NCBI RefSeq assembly: GCF_027307225.1
Contig: NZ_DAHUXJ010000077.1
Coordinates: forward strand, 1 to 58,423
Length of the DNA: 58,423 nt
Direction of reading: 5' to 3'
Source: Bradyrhizobium sp.
GTDB taxonomy: Bacteria; Pseudomonadota; Alphaproteobacteria; Rhizobiales; Xanthobacteraceae
The notes under the pieces were generated by a model. That model worked only from the letters and a program-made list of their open reading frames with translations, was not told the origin of the DNA and did not search any database. Positions within the stretch are counted from its first letter, which is position 1, and every line of letters begins with the position of its first letter. This document shows positions 45,277 to 54,200 of the stretch, piece after piece. A program made the translations under genes and the position numbers.

Positions 45277-46089
45277 TTGTCCAGTCCTCCGTTGCTGCTT
45301 GACCAATACCTGATCCCCGACGAGCCATACTATCGGCCCCTGAAGGACGAAGTCGAACTGTTCAGCGCCGCCTATGCCAGCCGGATGCCGGTGATGCTGA
45401 AGGGGCCGACCGGTTGCGGCAAGACCCGCTTTATCGAGTACATGGCCTGGCGGCTTGGCCGATCGCTGATCACGGTGGCGTGCCACGAGGACATGACAGC
45501 GGCGGACCTGGTCGGTCGCTGGCTGCTCGATCCCGAAGGCACCGTGTGGAGTGACGGACCGCTTTCCACCGCGGTCCGTCACGGTGCGATCTGCTATCTC
45601 GACGAGATCGTCGAGGCCCGTCAGGACACCACGGTCGTGATCCATCCACTGACCGACGACCGTCGGGTGCTGCCGCTCGAGAAACGCGGCGAGTTGATCC
45701 ATGCGCATTCGGATTTCCAGTTGGTGATCTCCTACAACCCCGGCTATCAGAGCGCGATCAAGGATCTCAAGGAATCCACCAAGCAACGGTTCGCGGCGCT
45801 CGATTTCGGCTACCCGGACCACTCCGCGGAAGTAGAGGTGGTGGCGCGCGAGGCCGGCATCGACCCCAGGATCGCTGACCTCCTCGTCAAGGTGGCGTCG
45901 CACAGCCGCCAGCTGAAAGGCCAGGGCCTTGACGAGGGCGCATCGACCCGGATGCTCGTCAACGCCGGCCGGCTGATCGGATGCGGCATCGATCTGAAGG
46001 GGGCGTGCGAGACCACAATTGTCGTGCCCTTGACTGACGATCCGGATACCAGGAACACGTTGCGCGACGTGATCTCAGCCTGTGCCTAA
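45277..46089 (+). CDS. MoxR-type AAA ATPase of the NorQ/CbbQ kind
   Basis: A 270-residue AAA+ ATPase: Walker [21 protein letters not shown], Walker [13 protein letters not shown], sensor 1 [11 protein letters not shown], with a CbbQ/NirQ/NorQ C-terminal domain. Such ATPases work with a VWA partner to activate or load metals into target enzymes (Rubisco, nitric oxide reductase). The start appears to be TTG, as no ATG or GTG fits. Pseudomonas amidase operons also contain an ATPase gene, amiB. Confidence 0.9.
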   Translation: MSSPPLLLDQYLIPDEPYYRPLKDEVELFSAAYASRMPVMLKGPTGCGKTRFIEYMAWRLGRSLITVACHEDMTAADLVGRWLLDPEGTVWSDGPLSTAVRHGAICYLDEIVEARQDTTVVIHPLTDDRRVLPLEKRGELIHAHSDFQLVISYNPGYQSAIKDLKESTKQRFAALDFGYPDHSAEVEVVAREAGIDPRIADLLVKVASHSRQLKGQGLDEGASTRMLVNAGRLIGCGIDLKGACETTIVVPLTDDPDTRNTLRDVISACA

Positions 46090-48397
46090 CGGGATGACGC
46101 GGGTGACCGTCGCACGAATCTCTTCGCTCCAAGGCATCCGGTCCGGACGCCGGCTTGCGGCACGGTTGCGCGGACATGAACACGTATTCAAGGCCGCGCA
46201 GGCGGCGCAGGCATCGTTGCAGCGGCGGCCCGAATGGATCCACCGGCTCGCCGCCTGGGACGACGCGGTGCATGACCTGTTCGAAGCCAATCTCGGAGAC
46301 GCTGTCGTCCTGAACTTCCTGCGGCTATCGGAGCAATGGCCGGCACAGCGGGCCGCCGACGATCTCCTCGCCGTTTGCCTTACCGTCAGGGAAATCGGAT
46401 GCGGTGCCGGCAGCCGCGTCGCGCATGCGCTGCTGGCGGTAATGCCGCGGATTCTCTCAAGGCTCGCGACCGCCGACGCATTGATGACCCTGTTTGCCGC
46501 GTTCCGGCAATTGGTTGAGGCGGCGCCGGAATCGACTGGCCTTGTCGTCGGCCGGCTGGAACAGCTCCTGCGCCATGGTGATGCCGCCGATATTTCGGCG
46601 TGGATCTCGGCCGGCCTGCGGGCCGCCGGCGGCCGTGCCGCGCGCCGCCGGGCCTATTTCGCGCTCGACGACGCGCTCTCAGTGCGCCTGCTGTTCGGGC
46701 GCAGTGGCGCGGGGGACGATTTCTCGCGATTGGAAAAGCGGCTCGCTGCGACCACGCTCGCGCTGTGGAACAGGAGGGTGCGCTTCCGCAAGCTTGCGTT
46801 CGCACAGCTGCCCCCGGTGCCGCGACGGACCTCGCTCGCAGCGGGATTCATTGGGATGCCTGGGGGGTTTCCCGGTTTCGAAGGCGATCGTTCGGACAAG
46901 CTCTATCTGGCTGCATCGGCGCATGCGGGCGCGCACCTGGTTCATTCGAGCGTTCGCTTTCCGGTTGGGCGGCTGAAGCCGCTACAGCTCGCATTGGTCT
47001 CGCTGATTGAGGACGCCCGGGTCGAGACGCTGGCACTTCGCGACATGCCCGGCTTGCGCCGGCTCTGGCTGCCGTTTCACACGGCGGCGCCGTCGTCTCA
47101 GGCCACGGTGGCGGCACTGATGATGCGGCTGTCGCGCGCGTTGATCGATCCCGGCTATGAGGATCCGGATGCGTGGGTGGCGAAAGGTCGCGTGTCGTTC
47201 GCGGCGGCGGCCGATCGATGCAGCGATCCCGCGATTAGCCGCGAGATCGGCGGACTGCTGGGTAACGACATCGGGCAGATGCGGCTTCAGTTCAACGCCA
47301 AAAGCTACGTCGTCGAACCGGTGTATCGTGATGACAATCTGGCATTGTGGGATTTCGGCGACCAGCCGGACGAGCCGACCGAGGAGATCGAGCTTCCGGT
47401 GGACTCGGTGCGCCTTGAGCGGCGCGAGGAGACCGGGGCTGCCTTGGATGATACGGCGCGGCCTGACCAAACGATGCGTGCGCGCGCACGCAGCGTCAAC
47501 TTGCTCGACGGCTTTCCGGTCGCGACGTATCCGGAGTGGGACTACGCGGCGAGGATCGAGCGGCCGGACTGGACCACAATTCTCGAGGCCGACGCGGCTG
47601 CCTCGGCAGCGCCCGACATGATGTCGCTTGACGATGACGCGGCGCGGCGCGCGACCACGGTGACGCGCGATGCCTCGATCGGCCGCCGGGTCCGCTACAA
47701 GGGCCAGCGCGACGGCGACTCGCTGGACATCGACGCGGCGATTGCACTGACGATAGAGCGCCGGGTCGGGCGCGCCGCCGAGCCGCGGGTCTATTTGCGT
47801 GACGCGCCGGGGCCCCGCGACCTTGCCATCCTGCTGCTGTTGGATCTGTCGCAATCGACCGCGGACCGGGACCGTCAGGGCCGGTCGGTTCTTGACGTCG
47901 AACGCAAGGCGGCGGCGATCATGACGGCGGCGGTGGAGGCCGCCGGCGATGCAATCGCCGTCCATGGATTCAGTTCCGACGGACGCGAGCACGTTCGCTA
48001 TCTGCACATCAAGAGCTTTGAGGAGCGAATGGATGCCGTCGCGCGCTCGCGCCTTGCGAGCCTTGCCAGCAGTCATTCTACCCGGCTCGGATCGGCGCTT
48101 CGGCACGCCGGCAGCTATCTCGCGATGCAGCGTGCGTTCCGCAAGGCGCTGCTGGTGCTGACAGACGGAGAGCCGTCGGATGTTGACGTGAGCGACCCGC
48201 ACTATCTCGCTGAGGACGCGCGGCGCGCTGTTCAGCAACTGCGCCGCGGCGGTATCGATACCTTCGCGTTCGGAATAGGCGGCGGCCCGCTTTCTCAACT
48301 CGATCGGATATTCGGCGAACGGCGCGCGCTGCGGGTGTCGCGCATCGAGGTGTTGCCCCGACGTCTGGTGCAGCTCTACGGGGAATTAAAGAAGTAG
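46082..48397 (+). CDS. VWA-domain protein of the NorD/CbbO kind
   Basis: A 771-residue protein. The C-terminal von Willebrand factor A domain (from about 570, [20 protein letters not shown]) has an intact metal-ion site DxSxS and [11 protein letters not shown] long helical N-terminal part precedes it, and a middle stretch is acidic and Asp/Glu-rich ([15 protein letters not shown]). It overlaps the AAA ATPase by 8 bases, starting at GTG; an ATG four codons on is an alternative. The pair is probably an activase. Confidence 0.9.
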   Translation: MPNGMTRVTVARISSLQGIRSGRRLAARLRGHEHVFKAAQAAQASLQRRPEWIHRLAAWDDAVHDLFEANLGDAVVLNFLRLSEQWPAQRAADDLLAVCLTVREIGCGAGSRVAHALLAVMPRILSRLATADALMTLFAAFRQLVEAAPESTGLVVGRLEQLLRHGDAADISAWISAGLRAAGGRAARRRAYFALDDALSVRLLFGRSGAGDDFSRLEKRLAATTLALWNRRVRFRKLAFAQLPPVPRRTSLAAGFIGMPGGFPGFEGDRSDKLYLAASAHAGAHLVHSSVRFPVGRLKPLQLALVSLIEDARVETLALRDMPGLRRLWLPFHTAAPSSQATVAALMMRLSRALIDPGYEDPDAWVAKGRVSFAAAADRCSDPAISREIGGLLGNDIGQMRLQFNAKSYVVEPVYRDDNLALWDFGDQPDEPTEEIELPVDSVRLERREETGAALDDTARPDQTMRARARSVNLLDGFPVATYPEWDYAARIERPDWTTILEADAAASAAPDMMSLDDDAARRATTVTRDASIGRRVRYKGQRDGDSLDIDAAIALTIERRVGRAAEPRVYLRDAPGPRDLAILLLLDLSQSTADRDRQGRSVLDVERKAAAIMTAAVEAAGDAIAVHGFSSDGREHVRYLHIKSFEERMDAVARSRLASLASSHSTRLGSALRHAGSYLAMQRAFRKALLVLTDGEPSDVDVSDPHYLAEDARRAVQQLRRGGIDTFAFGIGGGPLSQLDRIFGERRALRVSRIEVLPRRLVQLYGELKK

Positions 48398-48461
48398 TGC
48401 TACGCAATAATCAAGCGATCAAATAGTAATAACTTTGGCGATATGTACGTCTCGTTACAGC

Positions 48462-48812
48462 TCATGCCTTCTTGATTCCCGAAGACGTTGCCAGTCCAAG
48501 GAATACGAGCACGGCCCGATTGAGGCGTAGGATATCCTCGTCGTCCAGACGCCCGATATGCGCACCGACCTTGGATTTCGGGACGGTAGTTACCTTGTCC
48601 ACCATGAGTTGGCATGGGATGCGTAATCCATTGCGCTCATTCGGCTCGACAGGAAGCCGGAACAGAGGTGCGTCCGTGTCGTCGGTCGTGAACGCGCAGA
48701 TCGTGATGGATTCAGTCCCGTCGAAACTGTCATCCTGAAGGATGACGACGGGCCGTGCCTTGCCCGCATAGTCCTTGCCGCCCGCGACGGTCCAGATGTC
48801 GCCGCGTCTCAT
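48462..48812 (-). CDS. MazF/PemK-family toxin
   Basis: A 116-residue endoribonuclease-type toxin. The start MRRGDIWTVAGGKDYAGKAR and PVVILQDD are typical, as are CQLMVDKVTTVPKSKVGAHI and the end IGRLDDEDILRLNRAVLVFL. The start overlaps the antitoxin stop (ATGA). Confidence 0.9.
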   Translation of the reverse strand: MRRGDIWTVAGGKDYAGKARPVVILQDDSFDGTESITICAFTTDDTDAPLFRLPVEPNERNGLRIPCQLMVDKVTTVPKSKVGAHIGRLDDEDILRLNRAVLVFLGLATSSGIKKA

Positions 48813-49048
48813 TCATGCCCATCCGCTTCGTCAATGGATGTGGATACTGCGTCGATGAACGCCTGATCCTCGTGTGCACGGGAGCTTGCGGCCACGGCCA
48901 GCGACTGACGACGCGCCTCCGAGCGGAACGCAGGCGCGCGCACATCCGGGACCCAAATCTGGATGGGACGCAGTCCTTGCCGGCGCAGCCTTTCGCGATG
49001 CTCGCGAACTTTCACACGTGAGGGCTTCAGCTTTGGTGCAGACGCCAT
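48809..49048 (-). CDS. MazE-type antitoxin (DUF3018-like)
   Basis: A 79-residue protein: basic N-terminus (SAPKLKPSRVKVREHRERLR), then QGLRPIQIWVPDVRAPAF, which is typical of the antitoxins paired with PemK-like toxins in rhizobia, and an acidic end (AFIDAVSTSIDEADGHE) that would bind the toxin. Confidence 0.85.
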   Translation of the reverse strand: MASAPKLKPSRVKVREHRERLRRQGLRPIQIWVPDVRAPAFRSEARRQSLAVAASSRAHEDQAFIDAVSTSIDEADGHE

Positions 49049-49065
49049 GGCAATTCTCCGGGATC

Positions 49066-49079
49066 GGTTACATGTAACC
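49066..49079. promoter_or_regulatory. Palindromic operator of the MazEF-like operon
   Basis: GGTTACATGTAACC is a perfect 14-base palindrome 18 bases before the antitoxin start, a fitting place for autoregulation by the antitoxin. Confidence 0.55.
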
Positions 49080-49474
49080 TAATATGGGTGAGGCTATTGA
49101 CCAAGCCCCCCTTCATCGGATTGCGGGGGTTATTATAATTATATAATAATTTCAATTACATAAGAGTTCGAAGTTTTATTCTGAGTGGCGCGCCATTGTA
49201 CGATTTTGCACGGTGCAGGACGATTTCACCGCGGTCAGCCCTACGACACCGCCGAATCGTCTCGCGCATCGCGAGCGTTCACGAATAGCGCATCGTGACG
49301 AGCAAGCGCACGGGATGCGCGCAAAGTTCCCCGACGGGCCGGGTGGGTGTTATTCGCAGCCGCGAGAGCTTGCCCATACTAGGACACGCGTCTGCGCAGT
49401 GGACTGCCGCGACTCTGACAAGACTGAGACATGATCCCCCCGCTAACATCGGATGATTCGTGGAGGTGGCATTG
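49080..49474. other. AT-rich gap with a possible attachment-like repeat
   Basis: 395 bases without a supported gene. An AT-only palindrome lies at 49130-49149 (TTATTAT and ATAATAA around AATTAT). GGCGCGCCATTGTACG at 49187-49202 matches 15 of 16 bases at the 3' end of tRNA-Arg (17320-17335). Base composition is clearly lower in GC than around it. GGAGG at 49462-49466 serves the next gene. Confidence 0.5.
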
Positions 49475-51073
49475 ATGACCAGAGCCCAACCAAAGTCTTC
49501 ACCGACGGATGACCACGCGAGACAGATCGCGCGCGCACTATCCAAGGGCCGGCCGCCCCCGTTCAGCGCCGACCTCGATGAATACTGCGTAAGCTCCCCG
49601 CGCGAAATCTTCGCGGCTTTTGCGGGCGCGGCCCGCCACATGCCCCCGGCCGGCAAGGACGAGGTGCTCGCTATCGGTTATCTGTTTCTGCTGCAACGGC
49701 TCCTCGAGCATCTGCGTTATCGAACCGATCGCGGCTATGCGGACGCGGCCAAGCTGATCGCGGATTTTCAGGCCGACGTCCTCGGACGGGTTGAGGCAGG
49801 ACAGATCGATGCACGCATGCTCGCCTTCGTGGGAGGAGCGCTGCACCAATCGAAGATTCCAGCATCGCCAGAGCTTGCCGCGGCGTCAGCCAGACACGCC
49901 ATCGATGTGGACGAGAGCCGGCCGCTTCCGGCTGACGTCCGCGCCGCGCTCGGCGGCATCATCGAGGCCTGCGGCGGCGATCCATTTGTGGTTGTCGGCT
50001 CGCTGATAGAAAACAGCCATGCCATGCCGGTGGAAACCCGCCGCTCCCTGGCAGGAGCCATGGCGCTCGCCGGGATCCCTGAAGCCCGCGCCGCCGCGGT
50101 TCTGTTCCTGCTCGATCCGGAATCAGCCATTCGCCGCGCGGTTGCCGGAGCGCTTGACCAGGTTGCCGCCTCGCTGACGCCGACGGATGTTCGGCGGCTG
50201 ATTGCGATGCGCAATTGGCGACCGGAGGCCGAGCGAGCCGAGGTCGATGCTGTCATCCGCAAGGCGCGGGCGGCGGGGATCGATTGCGCGCAATGGGAGG
50301 CGGGCAGCATCGAAGCAGTTGTCGCCACGGCCATCGACGGTGCCGCAACGCAGGGCTTCCTGCTTGTGTCGCCGGCCGGACGGAAGAAGCGAATCTCGTC
50401 GGTCCTGACCAAAGGTGGGATTGCAGATGCCTGGAGCGTCGAGCCGGAGTCGCGCCGCCGGATCGAGGCGACGCTGGCCAGCGCAACGATGAGCGCCCCC
50501 ACGCTCACAGTGTCGCGCCCGTATCTCGACCGCAGTGTGGCGCACCATCTGGCGCTCAGCACCGAAAAAGGGGACGCGCCGCCGTTGGGCCTGCTCCAGG
50601 TGGCCGAGACAATCGGCGGTGCCGACTGGCAACCGGCGCGGATGGTCTTCAACGAGGCTCTCGCCGGGCTGATCGCCGAGGTCCCGAAGGCGATGTGCGA
50701 GCCTGCGACGCTCGCCTCGGTGCTGCGCATGAGCGACCAACTCGCCGACATCGAGGTCATTGAAGAATCCTGGTTCGAGGACGATCCGCAGGTCGCGCAA
50801 GCAGTGAAGCGCGGACGCGGTGGTAATCGCGAAAAGCTTGCCAGCTATCTCTTGCAGAGCCTCATGGCGCGGAGCCGTGACAGATGGGGCGAGATCGTTC
50901 TGCGTACGGCCCTATGGATGCGCGAGGCTCCTCTGGAGGCCGATCTGTGCTGGCGCGAGCTTGTGCTCGTTGCGAAAGCGCTCGCCGACGGACGGGATAT
51001 GACCGAGATCGGATTGATGCGCGATATCGCACTGCGGACGATCGCGGCGCTCGGAAGCGCTGGGCGAATGTGA
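49475..51073 (+). CDS. Unrecognised 532-residue protein
   Basis: A long open frame with normal codon use. No signal peptide or membrane helix. The middle has alpha-helical, HEAT-like stretches (LFLLDPESAIRRAVAGALDQ) and a segment rich in charged residues. GGAGG 8 bases before the ATG supports this start. I cannot assign a family. It sits alone between the MazEF-like pair and a VOC gene. Confidence 0.75.
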   Translation: MTRAQPKSSPTDDHARQIARALSKGRPPPFSADLDEYCVSSPREIFAAFAGAARHMPPAGKDEVLAIGYLFLLQRLLEHLRYRTDRGYADAAKLIADFQADVLGRVEAGQIDARMLAFVGGALHQSKIPASPELAAASARHAIDVDESRPLPADVRAALGGIIEACGGDPFVVVGSLIENSHAMPVETRRSLAGAMALAGIPEARAAAVLFLLDPESAIRRAVAGALDQVAASLTPTDVRRLIAMRNWRPEAERAEVDAVIRKARAAGIDCAQWEAGSIEAVVATAIDGAATQGFLLVSPAGRKKRISSVLTKGGIADAWSVEPESRRRIEATLASATMSAPTLTVSRPYLDRSVAHHLALSTEKGDAPPLGLLQVAETIGGADWQPARMVFNEALAGLIAEVPKAMCEPATLASVLRMSDQLADIEVIEESWFEDDPQVAQAVKRGRGGNREKLASYLLQSLMARSRDRWGEIVLRTALWMREAPLEADLCWRELVLVAKALADGRDMTEIGLMRDIALRTIAALGSAGRM

Positions 51074-51161
51074 GGGCGCCAGCGTCACTCCGATCGGGCG
51101 TAGCACGAGATCGCACGCCATCGTAGAGCTACAGGTTGGCGCGAACGCCGGGCTACCGCAT

Positions 51162-51214
51162 CATAGGGCAATCGCGAAGCAGTAGTGCCCATCTTCATCG
51201 GCCGTGGCGCGCCA
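51162..51214. repeat. 53-bp dispersed repeat, copy 3
   Basis: The most distant copy, same orientation as the other two, with differences concentrated in its first 20 bases. The sequence after it (CGCCAGAGCACGCTGCG) also resembles sequence after tRNA-Arg (CGCCAGGGCACGCTACG). It lies in the 294-base gap before the VOC gene. Confidence 0.65.
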
Positions 51215-51367
51215 TTTCGCCAGAGCACGCTGCGCCACTCCTGGGCGCTCTTGCCGTCCTCCATTTTCTGTGAGCGGCCTCCTTTCGACGTCATTTCATC
51301 GTCACATTCAGCGAGCGTCCAGCTGACGCAGCAGATGAGCGCATGAAGACCACGAAAGGAGAACGGT

Positions 51368-51772
51368 ATGCTAAGGGACGCGAAAGTGGCAACCCGCCTT
51401 CCAGCCAAAGATCTGAATCGCGCGCGGGCATTCTACTCGGAGAAACTTGGGCTCGATCCGGTCGAACAGCGCGCGGGCGGGCTCCGTTATGTCTGCGCGG
51501 CCGGAGAGTTTGCAATCTTCGTCTCGGGCGGAGTGCAATCCGGCATGCACACGCAAATGGGCTGGGAAGTCGACGACATCGAGGCAACCGTGCGCGAGCT
51601 TCGCGCGCGGGGAGTCAAGTTCGAGGAGTATGACCTGCCCGGCCTCAGGACAGTCGATGGAATTGCAGAAATTGCAGGGAACTATCCCAGCAAGGGTACC
51701 GGTGAGCGGGGCGCGTGGTTCCACGACAGTGAAGGAAACTTGTTGGGAATCGGGCAGCCGGTTCGGGCCTGA
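51368..51772 (+). CDS. VOC-family (glyoxalase-like) protein
   Basis: A 134-residue protein with two beta-alpha-beta-beta-beta modules: ATRLPAKDLNRARAFYSEKL, then GVKFEEYDLPGL, and a C-terminal AWFHDSEGNLLGIGQP with the typical metal-ligand Glu position. VOC proteins include glyoxalases, dioxygenases and resistance proteins; the substrate is unknown. AAAGGAG lies 7 bases before the ATG. Confidence 0.88.
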   Translation: MLRDAKVATRLPAKDLNRARAFYSEKLGLDPVEQRAGGLRYVCAAGEFAIFVSGGVQSGMHTQMGWEVDDIEATVRELRARGVKFEEYDLPGLRTVDGIAEIAGNYPSKGTGERGAWFHDSEGNLLGIGQPVRA

Positions 51773-51944
51773 CGATTTGGCTCGGCCGCGGTTGGCAAGT
51801 CTTCATGTCGGATCACGGAATTGATCCATCAGCCGCCATGGAGATCGTCGCTGGATGGCCCACGACGAACAGAAAATTTGTCGTCGATTGCGCGTAGCGC
51901 AATATCGCAGGACGTCGCACATCGTCCTGTGGCGGCGCGTCCTC

Positions 51945-52317
51945 GACTGTCGCGTCATCGGATAGAAATCGCTGTCGTTGTGGAGCAGCGGCCTGCGGTT
52001 CTCGATACACCAGGTGCCGATCAGCAAGTCGATGGTCTTGCGGACAGTGACGCCGCGCTTGCGCAAAGAGCGGAAATTATGGGCCGCAGAGACCGCGATC
52101 CCGTTACCCGCCATTGACACAATTTCGAAGCGCCCCAGCGGAGCCTCGACTTCCCCGGCCGCCCGCTCGCTTTTCCAGGCCTTGCAGCACTTCGCAAAAG
52201 CATCAAATCCCCAATGATGATCTCGTTGGTTCCGAGGACCGCGCGCAGGCGTCGAACGTGGGGCGCATTGCGGCCGTTGAGGAAGTCGATCCATACGTTA
52301 CCATCAACGACGATCAC
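51945..52317 (-). pseudogene. Frameshifted VapC PIN-domain toxin
   Basis: The N-terminus reads VVDGNVWIDFLNGRNAPHV and IIIGDLM in one frame; EVLQGLEK continues in a second; and KSERAAGEVEAPLGRFEIV, GVTVRKTIDLLIGTWCIEN and PLLHNDSDF follow in the third. Together they make a VapC protein, so at least two frameshifts near 52200 break it. The C-terminus is also unclear. Sequencing error is possible but would need two errors. Confidence 0.8.
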
Positions 52318-52517
52318 GCGGTCCCTCGCCCTTTGCGGTTGCGGGCGAGGTTGCCGCGCCAGCGGTATTTGCCGAAGGCCGCACCGACATCCCGCTGCAG
52401 TCGCAGCCTGATCATCAAACGAAGCGCCTGTTCTCCCGTCTGCTTCTTGGTTGCCTGCCCGGAAGCCTTCTGAGCTTCTGCCATCAGCGTATCGTCGATC
52501 TCGATATTGGTGCGCAT
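52314..52517 (-). CDS. VapB-type antitoxin
   Basis: A 67-residue protein starting MRTNIEIDDTLMAEAQKASG, the ribbon-helix-helix start of VapB antitoxins, followed by TKKQTGEQALRLMIRL and a basic, toxin-binding tail (YRWRGNLARNRKGRG). It is intact while its toxin partner is frameshifted. The stop overlaps the vapC start. Confidence 0.85.
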   Translation of the reverse strand: MRTNIEIDDTLMAEAQKASGQATKKQTGEQALRLMIRLRLQRDVGAAFGKYRWRGNLARNRKGRGTA

Positions 52518-52534
52518 TGGCGGCGCTCCGTTCT

Positions 52535-52564
52535 ATGTGTATAATTTAACTATATGACACACAT
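52535..52564. promoter_or_regulatory. Inverted repeat upstream of vapB
   Basis: ATGTGT (52535-52540) and ACACAT (52559-52564) form an inverted repeat with an AT-rich 18-base centre, 18 bases before the vapB start. It is a likely operator for the antitoxin. Confidence 0.4.
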
Positions 52565-52772
52565 TCGCTTTTCCCGCAGCAGTCGCAGAATAAAGCGGCG
52601 AAATATACAACCGCGAATTCTTGGCAAAGGACGGCGGCAGTTTGCACGTGCGCGTCTCGCGTAAGGAACTGTGAGATCAGCCTCGGCATTCGTCCGCTCC
52701 GCCCATCGGACCGAATACTGAAGAACAAGGAAGCCTACACAACGACGCTCCTGCGGCTTTCTCCGCAACCCG

Positions 52773-53720
52773 CTAAGCCGCCCGGCTATGCCCCTCGTCG
52801 CCGAACAGATGGACCTTGTTGCGGCCGGCGGTCTTCGCATCGTAGAGCGCGATGTCGGCTTCGGCGAACAATTCGGTGATCCGCCGGCGATGCGGGCGGC
52901 CGACGAGAGCGGCTCCAATCGAGGCGCCGACCTCGATGCGAAGACCGTTCCAGAAAAGCGGCTGGCTCAACATCACGACGGTCTGCTGCAGCACGCGCGC
53001 GATCCGGGCAGGATTTGTCGGAGCACGCAAGATGATCGCGAATTCGTCGCCGCCGAGCCGGCCGATCAGGCCGGCATTGTGGAATGCCCGCTGCAGGCGT
53101 CCCGCGACCTCGCACAGACATGCGTCTCCGGCCGAATGGCCGAACGTATCGTTGAGTTCCTTGAAATGATCGAGGTCGATCAGGACGAGGGCTGACGCGA
53201 AGCCGTGATTCAGGCTGTCGCCGACCACCTCGCTATAACGGGCCTGGAAAACGAATCGATTGGCGAGCCCGGTGAGCGGATCGGTTTCCGCTTGCTGTCG
53301 CAGGCTCTCGATGGCTTGCCGGTCGGAGGTGATGTCCTGTTTGGAGCCGAAGATCCGCACCGGCCGTCCGGCTTCTCTTACCATGTCGATCGAAAGGCGC
53401 ATCCAGCGCCTTTCACCGCGCCAGGTTCTGATCTCGGCATCGAGCGTTACCGCGCGACCGCTCCGGATCACCTCGGCACGAGCGAGTTCCATGTTGCGCC
53501 GCGATTCGTCGACATAGAGGTCGACGATGCTCGCGCGCCGCAGCGGGTTGCCCATCGGATAGCCGAAGATGTCGTAGACGCCCGGAGTCCAGGTCAGGCG
53601 CTCGGTCTCGAGTTCACATTCCCAGGCGCCGATGCGAGCGATATTCAGGGCCTGATCATAGAGGCGCAGGCGAACCGCGTCCGACTGAGACGTAAGCGCA
53701 TGGCCTGCTTCATCTCTCAT
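52773..53720 (-). CDS. PAS-GGDEF diguanylate cyclase
   Basis: A 315-residue protein that should make cyclic di-GMP. A PAS domain covers about residues 20-145 (IARIGAWECELETERLTWTP; MVREAGRPVRIFGSKQDIT), followed by the GGDEF domain (TDPLTGLANRFVFQARYSEV) with the active-site motif GRLGGDEFAIIL. The RxxD feedback site usually five residues before GGDEF is absent. No signal peptide or membrane helix. The start MRDEAGHALTSQ is preferred to a TTG 14 codons upstream. Confidence 0.88.
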   Translation of the reverse strand: MRDEAGHALTSQSDAVRLRLYDQALNIARIGAWECELETERLTWTPGVYDIFGYPMGNPLRRASIVDLYVDESRRNMELARAEVIRSGRAVTLDAEIRTWRGERRWMRLSIDMVREAGRPVRIFGSKQDITSDRQAIESLRQQAETDPLTGLANRFVFQARYSEVVGDSLNHGFASALVLIDLDHFKELNDTFGHSAGDACLCEVAGRLQRAFHNAGLIGRLGGDEFAIILRAPTNPARIARVLQQTVVMLSQPLFWNGLRIEVGASIGAALVGRPHRRRITELFAEADIALYDAKTAGRNKVHLFGDEGHSRAA

Positions 53721-54200
53721 CGATGATCCGGCATCATTTCGGGATCTTGCCCATGTGTCCAAGAACTAGGGCTGCCGTGTTAACGAACTCTATACGTCCG
53801 CCGGCGCCCGGACGCCGAGGCGCAGAATTCTGGCGGCGTTTTTCAGGAAGAAGCGGGATGCAGTTGAACTGGCCACGACCGCAGCATGCCCGCGGACTGA
53901 AGCCCGCTTTCGGCGGCTGCGCCGGTCAGCCGGCCGGTCCAGCCGAAGCGATACGAGGCAGCGAGATTGAATTCGTTCGAGCTTCCAGCATTCGTTGCTG
54001 TTGATTTCTGTCCGCCTTGCCGGAGCGAAAGGCCGTCGACGTAGTTATCCGAGGTATACTGGATACCGCAGCGCGGCTGGCGCGTTTCGGCTTAGTCGCC
54101 GAAAGCTGAAAGGAAGCGCCGCTACACTGGAACGAATCAACCCTTCTCACTAAGAACGGCCCGTCAACCCGTCCCCGGGCTGCCAATCATCGGAAGCGCC
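53721..54200. other. Gap between the GGDEF gene and serA
   Basis: 480 bases with no supported gene; the open frames here read as arginine- and proline-rich antisense. GGAAGCG just before 54201 is a weak ribosome site for serA. Both genes' promoters must lie here, but none is convincing. Confidence 0.5.

Noticed and set aside
19848..48397. A complete mobile element with integrase or transposase
   Set aside because: No integrase, transposase or relaxase frame is visible in the segment, so the island idea rests only on short repeats and gene content.
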